Assembly (NCBI GenBank): GCA_011065225.1
Contig: JAAKFC010000034.1
Span: 1-11,107 of the forward strand
Length of the DNA: 11,107 bases
Direction: 5' to 3'
DNA from: Chlamydiota bacterium
GTDB lineage: Bacteria > Chlamydiota > Chlamydiia > Chlamydiales > Rhabdochlamydiaceae
The position numbers were made by a program, and so were the translations under genes. Every line of letters begins with the position of its first letter. The stretch's first letter is position 1. Below, piece by piece: positions 1 to 7,413 of the stretch. The notes below the pieces were generated by a model, which saw only the letters and a program-made list of their open reading frames with translations, did no database searches and was not told where the DNA came from.

Positions 1-159
1 AAAGCTGCTTCTTTTATCGACGGGGTATTGACAATTAAAGTCAGAAACTCTTCCCTATTGAGTTTACTAGCCCAACATGAGCGTAGACGTCTTTTGCGAG
101 AGCTCAGGGCCAAATTCCCCAATGCGACGATTCGCAATATCCGATTTTGTATCGGTTGA
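1..159 (+). CDS. C-terminal end of a DUF721 (DciA-like) protein, partial
   Basis: An open frame enters at base 1 and ends at TGA 157-159, giving the last 52 residues of a protein whose start lies outside the window. The visible part reads as a short beta-strand segment (GVLTIKV) followed by a basic helix (LLSLLAQHERRRLLRELR), then a strand-like end (NATIRNIRFCIG). This is the typical close of DUF721 domains: a strand, the helix that binds around a leucine/arginine-rich surface, and a final strand. DUF721 includes DciA, a replicative helicase loader or operator in many bacteria. A DUF721 gene directly before gyrB is what I know from chlamydial genomes. Only 23 bases separate it from gyrB, so the two are probably co-transcribed. 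The family call rests on a short fragment plus synteny. Confidence 0.55.
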   Translation, partial: KAASFIDGVLTIKVRNSSLLSLLAQHERRRLLRELRAKFPNATIRNIRFCIG

Positions 160-182
160 GATTACGACAAGGTTTTTAAGGT

Positions 183-2663
183 ATGACTACAATGGCTAAG
201 GAAAAAGAATACGATGCAAGTGCGATCACAGTTCTAGAAGGACTCCAAGCAGTTCGCATGCGCCCTGGAATGTATGTCGGGGATACCCATACCAAGGGAT
301 TGCATCAGCTCGTCTACGAAGTAGTCGATAATAGTATTGATGAAGCCATGGCGGGATTTTGTTCCGAAATCACTGTCATTCTTCACAAAGATGGCAGCGT
401 TTCGGTCGTTGATAATGGTCGAGGGATTCCAGTTGGTCGCCATGAAGCCGAGTCTAAAAAACAAAAGCGGGATGTTTCTGCTTTAGAAGTGGTCATGACC
501 ATTCTTCACGCTGGGGGAAAATTTGATAAACGCCTCTATAAAGTTTCTGGTGGATTGCACGGGGTAGGGGTATCTTGTGTCAATGCGCTCTCTAAACTTC
601 TCATTGTAGAAGTGTATCAAGGTGGAAAAATCCATCAGATGCAATTCGCCAAGGGAAAAGTGAAAGAGCAGATCAAAATAATCGGTGAGACTGATAAAAC
701 GGGCACAAAAGTGACATTTTGGCCCGATGATACGATTTTCTCCACGACAGAATTTGAGTACGAAATTGCGCTCAAACGCCTGCGCGAGCTTGCTTTCTTG
801 AATAAAGGGATCATGATTCGCTTGATTGACGAACGCTCAATAGAACATAGTGAAGTGGAGTTTTGCTATGAAGGAGGAATTGGCGCTTTTGTTGAATATC
901 TCAACGAAAACAAAACCCCTCTTTTTTCGCCGCCTATTTATATTCATGGGACAAAGGAAGGCGATGATGGCCCTGTCGAATTCGAAGTTTCGATGCAATG
1001 GAATGACACGTTTATAGAAAATCTGTATTCCTATGTCAATAATATTTCGACCCCCCAAGGTGGAACGCACGTCAGTGGTTTTTCAACCGCATTGACTCGC
1101 GTTCTCAATCAGTACATCAAAAGTGGACAATATCCTAAGGCAGAAAAAGTTTCCATTTCGGGTGACGACTTGCGCGAAGGACTAACGGCTGTCATCGCTC
1201 TCAAAGTGCCCAATCCGCAATTCGAAGGGCAAACAAAACAAAAACTCGGCAATAGAGATGTGGGGTCCATTGCTCAGCAAGTTGTTGGGGAAGAATTTGC
1301 CATTTTTTTGGGAGAAAACCCCAGCATTGCCAAGACAATCATCGAAAAAGCCATCTTAGCTTCACAAGCAAGAGAAGCTGCGCGAAAAGCGCGCGAGCTC
1401 ACTTTGCGAAAAACTGCTCTCGATAGCGCCCGTCTTCCTGGTAAGTTAACAGACTGTCAAGAGCGCAATCCCGAACTCTGTGAGATCTTTATCGTTGAGG
1501 GGAATTCTGCAGGTGGCTCTGCAAAGATGGGCCGCGACCGAAGATTCCAGGCGATTCTTCCCATCCGCGGAAAAATTTTAAATGTGGAAAAAGCAAGACT
1601 CCAAAAGATCCTACAGAACACCGAAGTAGGCGCTATGATTTCAGCATTTGGCTGCGGGATCGGCAAAGATAATTTTGATATCACCAAGCTCCGCTACCAC
1701 AAGATCATCGTTATGGCGGATGCTGATGTGGATGGTTCGCACATTCGTACACTTTTGCTCACATTCTTTTATCGCCATATGCCAGAGCTCATTGAAAACA
1801 ATTACGTCTATATTGCTCGCCCACCTCTGTATCGCGTGACGCGCAAAAAATCAAAGCGCTACATCCATAGTGAAAAAGAGATGGATGATTACCTACTCAA
1901 ACTGGGAACGAGTGACATTTCCATAAGCCTTGCAGGCCAAAGGGGCGTTTTGAAAAGTGAAGAAATAGAGATTCTTATCAAAGTCATTCATGAGGTTGAG
2001 ATCTTCATTTCGTCTCTCGAACGCAAGGGAATTCCTTTCCGCAAATTCATCGGTCTAAAAGACGAAGAGGGGAGATTGCCCCAATTCCAAGTCAAGATGG
2101 GTGATGAAGAAAAGCTCGTCTACTCGAAAGAAGAATTTGTCGATCTCAAAAAAGAACACGAAGATATTCAACGCGAGCAGCATGAGCGTACACTTGCCGC
2201 CATCCCTGAAGAAGAACGAACCGAAGAAATGCTCAAATTCACTCCCAAAGGACTTTCTTTTGTCGAGTTGTATGAAGCAGATGTTTTTCACAAACTCAAA
2301 GAAAAGCTTGTGGATTTTGATTTTTCTATTGATAGCTATCTCATCGCGGATGGAAAGCTTTTTGACATCATCAAAGAAGAAAGCGAAACACCTATTTACA
2401 CCTTGAAAGAGGGAATTGAGCTTCTGCGGGCAAATGGCCGTAAAGGAATTGAGGTTCAGCGCTTCAAAGGTTTGGGTGAGATGAATGCCGATCAGCTATG
2501 GGAGACAACAATGGATCCCTCTAAGCGAACGCTCATTCAGGTCACTATTCCCGATGCCATTGCTGCCGATCACATGTTTACCATGTTGATGGGTGAAGAA
2601 GTCCCTCCGAGAAGGGCTTTTATTGAACAACATGCTCTTTCAGTTAAAAACCTAGATATCTAA
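183..2663 (+). CDS. gyrB: DNA gyrase subunit B
   Basis: ATPase subunit of DNA gyrase, which introduces negative supercoils together with GyrA. The protein has 826 residues, close to the 804 of E. coli GyrB. The GHKL ATPase is complete: E46 and N50 in the EVVDNSIDEA segment, D77-NGRGIP, GGLHGVG at 123-129 and the QTK loop with K352. The Toprim domain shows IVEGNSAGGSA around E439 and the metal-binding DADVDGSH at 513-520. The long Toprim insert seen in proteobacterial GyrB is present, and the C-terminus has QRFKGLGEMNADQLW. Residue 441 is Asn (codon AAT 1503-1505) where E. coli has D426, and R462 stands at K447. ATG 183 is used here with AAGG 169-172 ten bases upstream. ATG 192, with AAGG 178-181 ten bases upstream, is an equally good start. 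Gyrase rather than ParE follows from the adjacent GyrA. Confidence 0.98.
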   Translation: MTTMAKEKEYDASAITVLEGLQAVRMRPGMYVGDTHTKGLHQLVYEVVDNSIDEAMAGFCSEITVILHKDGSVSVVDNGRGIPVGRHEAESKKQKRDVSALEVVMTILHAGGKFDKRLYKVSGGLHGVGVSCVNALSKLLIVEVYQGGKIHQMQFAKGKVKEQIKIIGETDKTGTKVTFWPDDTIFSTTEFEYEIALKRLRELAFLNKGIMIRLIDERSIEHSEVEFCYEGGIGAFVEYLNENKTPLFSPPIYIHGTKEGDDGPVEFEVSMQWNDTFIENLYSYVNNISTPQGGTHVSGFSTALTRVLNQYIKSGQYPKAEKVSISGDDLREGLTAVIALKVPNPQFEGQTKQKLGNRDVGSIAQQVVGEEFAIFLGENPSIAKTIIEKAILASQAREAARKARELTLRKTALDSARLPGKLTDCQERNPELCEIFIVEGNSAGGSAKMGRDRRFQAILPIRGKILNVEKARLQKILQNTEVGAMISAFGCGIGKDNFDITKLRYHKIIVMADADVDGSHIRTLLLTFFYRHMPELIENNYVYIARPPLYRVTRKKSKRYIHSEKEMDDYLLKLGTSDISISLAGQRGVLKSEEIEILIKVIHEVEIFISSLERKGIPFRKFIGLKDEEGRLPQFQVKMGDEEKLVYSKEEFVDLKKEHEDIQREQHERTLAAIPEEERTEEMLKFTPKGLSFVELYEADVFHKLKEKLVDFDFSIDSYLIADGKLFDIIKEESETPIYTLKEGIELLRANGRKGIEVQRFKGLGEMNADQLWETTMDPSKRTLIQVTIPDAIAADHMFTMLMGEEVPPRRAFIEQHALSVKNLDI

Positions 2664-2666
2664 GGG
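2662..2666 (+). promoter_or_regulatory. gyrA Shine-Dalgarno overlapping the gyrB stop
   Basis: AAGGG lies inside and just after the TAA stop of gyrB, seven bases before the gyrA ATG. A ribosome terminating on gyrB sits on this site, so balanced production of the two subunits is expected. Confidence 0.7.
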
Positions 2667-2673
2667 ACCGTAT

Positions 2674-5127
2674 ATGAGTTATACTAAAGGCGAAATCATC
2701 ATCCCTCGCAACGTAGAAGATGAAGTCAAAGAAAGTTACCTGCGCTATTCCATGTCAGTGATTATTTCTCGGGCTCTTCCTGATGTGCGCGATGGACTCA
2801 AACCTTCACAAAGACGCATTCTCTTTGCGATGCGTCAGCTCAATCTCACACCCGGTGGTAAACACCGTAAGTGTGCCAAGATTTCTGGGGATACCTCTGG
2901 GGATTACCATCCACACGGGGAGGCAGTGATTTATCCGACCCTCGTCCGAATGGCACAAGATTGGGCGATGAGATATCCTCTCATCAATGGACAGGGGAAT
3001 TTTGGTTCTGTCGATGGGGACCCTCCTGCTGCCATGCGTTATACAGAAGCGCGTCTCACTCATGCTTCGATTGCTCTCATGGAAGATCTCGAAAAAGAAA
3101 CCGTTGAGCTCGTTCCCAATTATGATGAGACCAAAACAGAGCCTACCGTTTTTCCTTCAAAATTTCCGAACCTCCTCTGCAATGGATCTTCGGGGATTGC
3201 CGTTGGTATGGCCACCAATATCCCCCCTCACAATCTTAAAGAACTCATTCGCGCATGCGAACTTGTGATCGATGATCCCAAAGTTTCAATCGAAGAAATC
3301 CAAGAAGTGATGCCTGGGCCTGATTTCCCAACAGGGGGAATGATCTGTGGTTATCGGGGTATCAAAGAGGCGTATCACACCGGAAGGGGCAAGCTCATTC
3401 TTCGTGCGATTGTGCATGTGGAAGAGCAGGAAAAAGGTAGTGATCGTCAGCGCATTATCATCGATGAGATTCCGTACAACGTCAATAAATCTACCCTCAT
3501 TCAAAAAATTGCCGCTCTTGTCAATGATAAAGCTATTACAGGTATTTCTGACATCCGCGATGAATCGGACAAAGATGGCATGCGCATTTCAATCGATCTC
3601 AAGCGGGGAGAAATCCCTGATGTGATCATCAATCAGCTCTACAAATATACCGAGATGCAAGTCACTTTTGGCTGCAACATGCTCGCTCTCGACAGAGGCC
3701 TTCCACGCACCATGAACATCAAACAGATGATTGTGGCTTGGATCGATCATCGAATCGAAGTGGTGCGTCGTCGCGCCCGTTTTGAGCTGACAAAAGCAGA
3801 AGCAAGAGCTCATATCTTGGAAGGCTATCTCAAAGCCCTCGATCATCTTGATGAAGTCGTCCAATTGATCCGCAAAAGTTCGAGCCGTGATGAAGCAAGA
3901 AATAGCCTCATCGCAAAATATAAACTGACAGAAAAGCAAGCCAATGCGGTTCTCGATCTTCGCCTCTATCAATTGACAGGCCTTGAAAAAGAAAAAATCG
4001 AAAATGAATACAAAGATCTACTCGAAAAGATCACACACTTACGTTCAATTTTGGCATCAGAGCTAATGGTGCGTGACATCATCAAGCAAGAACTTGCAGA
4101 AGTTTTGAAAAAACACCCACAAGAGCGAAGAACACAAATCACTGCAGCGGAAGGCGAATTCAATATTGAAGATCTCATTGCCGATGAACAAGTCATTATC
4201 ACCATTTCTGAAGATGACTACATCAAGAGAATGCCCATGGCCACATTCCGCGAACAGCGTCGTGGTGGCCATGGGGTTATTGGCATGGATATGAAAAAAG
4301 AGGGAGATATCCTCAAAGATGTCTACATTGCTTCGACCCATGATTACCTTCTCTTCTTCACCAATTTGGGCAGATGCTATTGGCTCAAAGCATGGCAGAT
4401 TCCTGAAACAGGCCGTCGTTCAAAAGGCAAGCCCCTCATCAACATGCTCGAAAACCTCACAAGTGGAGAACGAGTCGCAGCCATTTTGTGTGTGAAAAAT
4501 TTCGAGGATGAAGCCTTCATCCTACTTGCAACACGTAATGGCGTGGTGAAAAAAACCTCTCTTAGTGCTTATAGTTCTCCTCGGCGCAAGGGTGTCTATG
4601 GCATCAATATCGATGAGGATGACGAAGTGATTGCTGTACGTCTTGTGCATGAAGAAGAGCAAGTCATGCTCTTTACTCGTGCGGGAATGGCTGTCCGTTT
4701 TGACCAATCCGAAATTCGCCCTATTGGTCGTGTAGCTCGTGGAGTGCGAGGTGCAATGCTCAAAAAAGGGAAAGGCGACTGCGTGGTTTCTTGCGAAGTG
4801 GTCAAAGGAGATGAAAGCCTTCTGATTGTCTGTGAGAAGGGATATGGCAAGCGCTCGAAAGTGGGTGATTTCCGTCAGACCAAACGGGGAGGCATTGGCG
4901 TCCGCTCGATCATCACCAGCACGCGTAATGGAATGGTCATCGGAGCAATTTCCGTCACCGATCTCGATAGCGTTCTCATGATGTCCAAGGGAGGCCAGAC
5001 CGTGCGTATTCCGATAAAAGACGTGCGAGTCATGGGAAGATCGACCCAAGGAGTGCGCCTTGTCCAGCTTAAGAAGAGTGATTATCTCGTAGGAATCCAA
5101 AAACTCGAATACATAGAGGCCAAGTGA
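2674..5127 (+). CDS. gyrA: DNA gyrase subunit A
   Basis: DNA breakage-reunion subunit of gyrase, 817 residues. The N-terminal winged-helix/tower region carries the catalytic tyrosine Y123 in AAMRYTEARL. The C-terminal half (about residue 505 onward) is a beta-pinwheel with a canonical GyrA box, QRRGGHG at 528-534, which is needed for DNA wrapping and separates GyrA from ParC. The quinolone-determining stretch is YHPHGEAVIYPTLVRMAQ: A84 aligns with E. coli S83 and P88 with D87. The start ATG 2674 has AAGGG (2662-2666) seven bases upstream. That Shine-Dalgarno overlaps the gyrB stop codon and leaves a 10-base gap, so GyrA translation is probably coupled to GyrB, fitting an A2B2 enzyme. There is no sign of truncation. 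Confidence 0.98.
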   Translation: MSYTKGEIIIPRNVEDEVKESYLRYSMSVIISRALPDVRDGLKPSQRRILFAMRQLNLTPGGKHRKCAKISGDTSGDYHPHGEAVIYPTLVRMAQDWAMRYPLINGQGNFGSVDGDPPAAMRYTEARLTHASIALMEDLEKETVELVPNYDETKTEPTVFPSKFPNLLCNGSSGIAVGMATNIPPHNLKELIRACELVIDDPKVSIEEIQEVMPGPDFPTGGMICGYRGIKEAYHTGRGKLILRAIVHVEEQEKGSDRQRIIIDEIPYNVNKSTLIQKIAALVNDKAITGISDIRDESDKDGMRISIDLKRGEIPDVIINQLYKYTEMQVTFGCNMLALDRGLPRTMNIKQMIVAWIDHRIEVVRRRARFELTKAEARAHILEGYLKALDHLDEVVQLIRKSSSRDEARNSLIAKYKLTEKQANAVLDLRLYQLTGLEKEKIENEYKDLLEKITHLRSILASELMVRDIIKQELAEVLKKHPQERRTQITAAEGEFNIEDLIADEQVIITISEDDYIKRMPMATFREQRRGGHGVIGMDMKKEGDILKDVYIASTHDYLLFFTNLGRCYWLKAWQIPETGRRSKGKPLINMLENLTSGERVAAILCVKNFEDEAFILLATRNGVVKKTSLSAYSSPRRKGVYGINIDEDDEVIAVRLVHEEEQVMLFTRAGMAVRFDQSEIRPIGRVARGVRGAMLKKGKGDCVVSCEVVKGDESLLIVCEKGYGKRSKVGDFRQTKRGGIGVRSIITSTRNGMVIGAISVTDLDSVLMMSKGGQTVRIPIKDVRVMGRSTQGVRLVQLKKSDYLVGIQKLEYIEAK

Positions 5128-5756
5128 AAGGACACTTCATAACTTTTGAAGGAGGAGAGGGAGCTGGAAAATCCTCTCTCATCATTGGACTTCATGCCGC
5201 TTTGATTGAAAGAGGGCACGATGTCATCCAGACACTTGCTCCAGGCGGCACAGCGCCGGGTCTGATCATTCGTGAACTTTTGCTCCATCCCAATGAACCT
5301 GTAGTGAGAAAAGCCGAACTCTTTCTCTTTCTCGCTGACCGGGCCCATCATGTGGAAAAAGTGATTCGTCCCGCTCTCGAAGAGGGAAAAGTTGTTCTCT
5401 GCGACCGTTATAATGATTCGACCATTGCTTATCAGGGTGGAGCACGTGGTTTTGGCATGGAAAAAGTGGAAGAACTTTGCCGTTTTGCAACTGATGGCCT
5501 TACCCCGAGCCTCACAATTTATCTCGATGTCGACCCAGAAGTTGGTCTGCAGCGGGTCAAAGAAGCTACAGGGCGAAAAGACCAAATCGAAGCAGAAGAC
5601 ATCGCCCTACATCAAAAAATTCGCGAGTCTTTCTTAGAGATCGGAAGAAAAAATCCCGCTCGCTTTCAAATCATCGATGCCGCAAAATCAAGGGAAGAAG
5701 TTTTTCAAGAAGCTCTCAAATTGATCGATGTCCATTGTCTCGCAGCAAGTGCTTAA
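5124..5756 (+). CDS. tmk: Thymidylate kinase
   Basis: Phosphorylates dTMP to dTDP with ATP in the cytoplasm, the step before dTTP. The protein has 210 residues, normal for bacterial Tmk. Visible motifs are the P-loop GGEGAGKSS at 10-18, ADRAHHVEKVIRPAL at 71-85, the DR-Y motif DRYNDSTIAYQG at 94-105, and a bacterial-type LID around 149-170 ending in KIRESFLEIGRKNP. The segment usually written TREPGGT reads TLAPGGT here (residues 37-43), so the common Arg-Glu pair is Leu-Ala. The start is GTG 5124, which overlaps the gyrA stop by 4 bases (GTGA). AGAGG at 5115-5119 is a plausible but close Shine-Dalgarno. The overlap implies translational coupling to gyrA. The gene lies between gyrA and holB as in chlamydiae. 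Confidence 0.95.
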   Translation: MKGHFITFEGGEGAGKSSLIIGLHAALIERGHDVIQTLAPGGTAPGLIIRELLLHPNEPVVRKAELFLFLADRAHHVEKVIRPALEEGKVVLCDRYNDSTIAYQGGARGFGMEKVEELCRFATDGLTPSLTIYLDVDPEVGLQRVKEATGRKDQIEAEDIALHQKIRESFLEIGRKNPARFQIIDAAKSREEVFQEALKLIDVHCLAASA

Positions 5757-6399
5757 GAATTTGTCTCAGTCTCTGCTCCTTATCGGCGCAAAAAAAGAAA
5801 ATGCCCTAGACCTCTGCAAACAAATTTTGGGGCCAATCCATCTAGCCAAAATAGATTCTGGCAATCATCCTGACCTGCATTTTTATGTTCCTGAGGGCAA
5901 GAGTCATTTGCATCCCATGGCAAACATCCAAAAAATCGTCCGAGAAATGGGTTTTCCACCCTTTGAAGCAGAGCGAAAAATCTTTATCATCGAAGAAGCA
6001 GAAAAAATGCTTCCTTCTGGTAGCAATGCCCTTCTCAAAACCCTTGAAGAGCCCTCTGAGGACACCTATTTCCTTCTTTTATCAGATCATCCCGATCAAC
6101 TCCTGCCTACAGTACTCTCGCGGCTGCAGCCGATTTCCTATTCGAATGAAGAAATTCCACCTTTTGATGTCCGCCCCTATATTGCCTTAGCACAAAAAGG
6201 GGAGTGGGATAAGCTTCTGGAAGCTCTTTCTAATCTAGACGAGGAAGATCCAAAAACCGTATTGCATGGATTTTTGCATGCTGAAAAAGATCCCATTCTG
6301 TTTGAGAGTCTATCAAAAAATATTTTAGAGGCACAAAAAGCTCTTGATCACAATGTAAAGCCTAGAACAGTCTATTTAAATCTTCTTCTTAAAAATTAA
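5728..6399 (+). CDS. holB: DNA polymerase III subunit delta-prime, short form
   Basis: Probable clamp-loader delta-prime subunit, an AAA+ family member that helps load the beta clamp on primed DNA. Seen directly: HPDLHFYVPEG (47-57), a Walker B-like KIFIIEEAEKM (84-94), NALLKTLEEP (100-109) and the sensor-1-like LLPTVLSRLQP (125-135), all in the order of the DnaX/HolB family. At 223 residues it is much shorter than E. coli delta-prime (334). The usual P-loop position reads LLLIGAKKENALD, so no Walker A motif is present, and the zinc-binding cysteine cluster is absent. ATG 5728 is the most upstream possible ATG because TGA 5722-5724 is in frame just before it. It overlaps tmk by 29 bases without a clear Shine-Dalgarno, so coupling to tmk is likely. 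GTG 5749 is an alternative start. It could also be called a DnaX-like fragment, but synteny favours holB. Confidence 0.83.
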   Translation: MSIVSQQVLKNLSQSLLLIGAKKENALDLCKQILGPIHLAKIDSGNHPDLHFYVPEGKSHLHPMANIQKIVREMGFPPFEAERKIFIIEEAEKMLPSGSNALLKTLEEPSEDTYFLLLSDHPDQLLPTVLSRLQPISYSNEEIPPFDVRPYIALAQKGEWDKLLEALSNLDEEDPKTVLHGFLHAEKDPILFESLSKNILEAQKALDHNVKPRTVYLNLLLKN

Positions 6400-6417
6400 T
6401 AAAAATATTTTTAATTT

Positions 6418-6453
6418 TCATAACTAATTGTCAGTTTTTGTATAATACTTTCC
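6418..6453 (+). promoter_or_regulatory. Candidate promoter giving a leaderless mRNA for the FAD monooxygenase
   Basis: A perfect TATAAT lies at 6441-6446, only 7 bases before ATG 6454. That would place transcription start at or next to the A of the start codon. A weak -35 candidate, TTCATA, lies at 6417-6422 with an 18-base spacer. No Shine-Dalgarno is visible between the -10 element and the ATG. TTGTCA at 6428-6433 is only 7 bases from TATAAT and cannot act as its -35. Confidence 0.5.
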
Positions 6454-7413
6454 ATGAGTATAAATACTAATCCTTCTGTTCTAATAATTGGCGGAGGACC
6501 TGCTGGTCTTGCTACAGCGATTGAAGCACACGAAAGTGGTGCACGCGTTACTCTTGTAGAAAAAAGAGATGCCTCTTCGAGATTTCAATGGCTTCTTCTA
6601 TTTGATTCTTCTTTGGATCTCTTGAAGAAATGGAAAGTTGAAATCCCAGAGATGCGCAATATTGATCTTGGGGATAATAAAAAGCTTGGTATTGTCCCGA
6701 TTAATCAATTGGAAGAATGTTTAAGAGCCAGAGTCAACAAATTGGGAATTACAATCCTTCATGGCGAATTTGAAGGATTTGAGGGAAATCATCCCAGAAT
6801 AAATGGCATTGCTTCCTCCTATGATATTATCGTTGGAGCTGATGGAACAAAAAGTACAACTAGAGAAGCCCTTGGCATCCCAAATGTCATAAAAGGTAAA
6901 GCAAAGGGCTTGGTTGCCTTCATGCGACAAGAATCCTCTGGTCAAGCAGAAGAAATCTTTCCAGACCCAATACAGATCAATCATCTTTTTTGCCGAAAAA
7001 TTACAATCCCTTCTGCAGGCATCATTTTTCTGCAAGCTGAAGATTCCGATGAGTTAGGGAAGGAGCAACTTCTCGAAATCGCAGAAAAATCGAACTGGCA
7101 GCAAGAAGCTCAGGCTTTAAGAAACAATAGAGCAAAAATTTTTGAAAATATTCCTGTTACCCTTCAACAGGCAGAATGTTTTTCTGATGAAGGAAAAAGA
7201 GCGATTCTAGTTGGAGATGCCGCCGCTTCTGCAAGTTTTCTCCAAGGAATGGGAGCAAATATAGCCTTTAAAACAGCGGAACATGCGGGGCGATTTTTCA
7301 AGAACTTTCAAAAAGATAGGCATGCTGCTTTTCAAACTTTCAATCAAGCGATGAAAGCGACAACAGATGAACTGATCGATGACAGTCAATTTCTATTTAA
7401 CCCGTCTTCTTAA
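6454..7413 (+). CDS. Compact FAD-dependent monooxygenase (PHBH fold)
   Basis: Predicted soluble flavoprotein hydroxylase that would use FAD with NAD(P)H and oxygen; the substrate is unknown. The 319-residue sequence has the dinucleotide-binding GGGPAG at 13-18 with E36 in VTLVEKRD closing the fold, the DG motif GADGTKSTTR at 128-137 and the GD motif LVGDAAASASFLQGMGANIAF at 252-272. These three in this order define group A flavin monooxygenases. It is shorter than the usual 370-400 residues, mainly in the substrate-binding middle and the C-terminus. The layout of LVEKRD-x2-SR-x3-L-x-L, then a leucine-rich helix and LGI-x2-LHGEFEGF, recalls the MICAL flavoprotein domain, but generic bacterial hydroxylases share much of this. 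No signal peptide or membrane segment is seen. The gene is convergent with the next and overlaps its 3' end by 17 bases. Confidence 0.82.
   Translation: MSINTNPSVLIIGGGPAGLATAIEAHESGARVTLVEKRDASSRFQWLLLFDSSLDLLKKWKVEIPEMRNIDLGDNKKLGIVPINQLEECLRARVNKLGITILHGEFEGFEGNHPRINGIASSYDIIVGADGTKSTTREALGIPNVIKGKAKGLVAFMRQESSGQAEEIFPDPIQINHLFCRKITIPSAGIIFLQAEDSDELGKEQLLEIAEKSNWQQEAQALRNNRAKIFENIPVTLQQAECFSDEGKRAILVGDAAASASFLQGMGANIAFKTAEHAGRFFKNFQKDRHAAFQTFNQAMKATTDELIDDSQFLFNPSS

Noticed and set aside
4522..5100. 192-codon open frame on the - strand inside gyrA, and similar long antisense frames opposite tmk and mid-gyrA
   Set aside because: They lie wholly within conserved coding sequence and show no protein-family features; they are shadows caused by codon bias.
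2674..5127. Topoisomerase IV subunit A (ParC) instead of GyrA
   Set aside because: A full GyrA box (QRRGGHG) and a complete C-terminal pinwheel are present, and the gene directly follows gyrB.
6401..6412. AAAAATATTTTT palindrome after holB as a terminator
   Set aside because: It is pure A/T with no stable stem and no separate T tract; an RNA hairpin would be too weak.
6428..6446. TTGTCA and TATAAT as a paired -35/-10 promoter
   Set aside because: The spacer is only 7 bases; a working sigma-70 promoter needs about 15-19.
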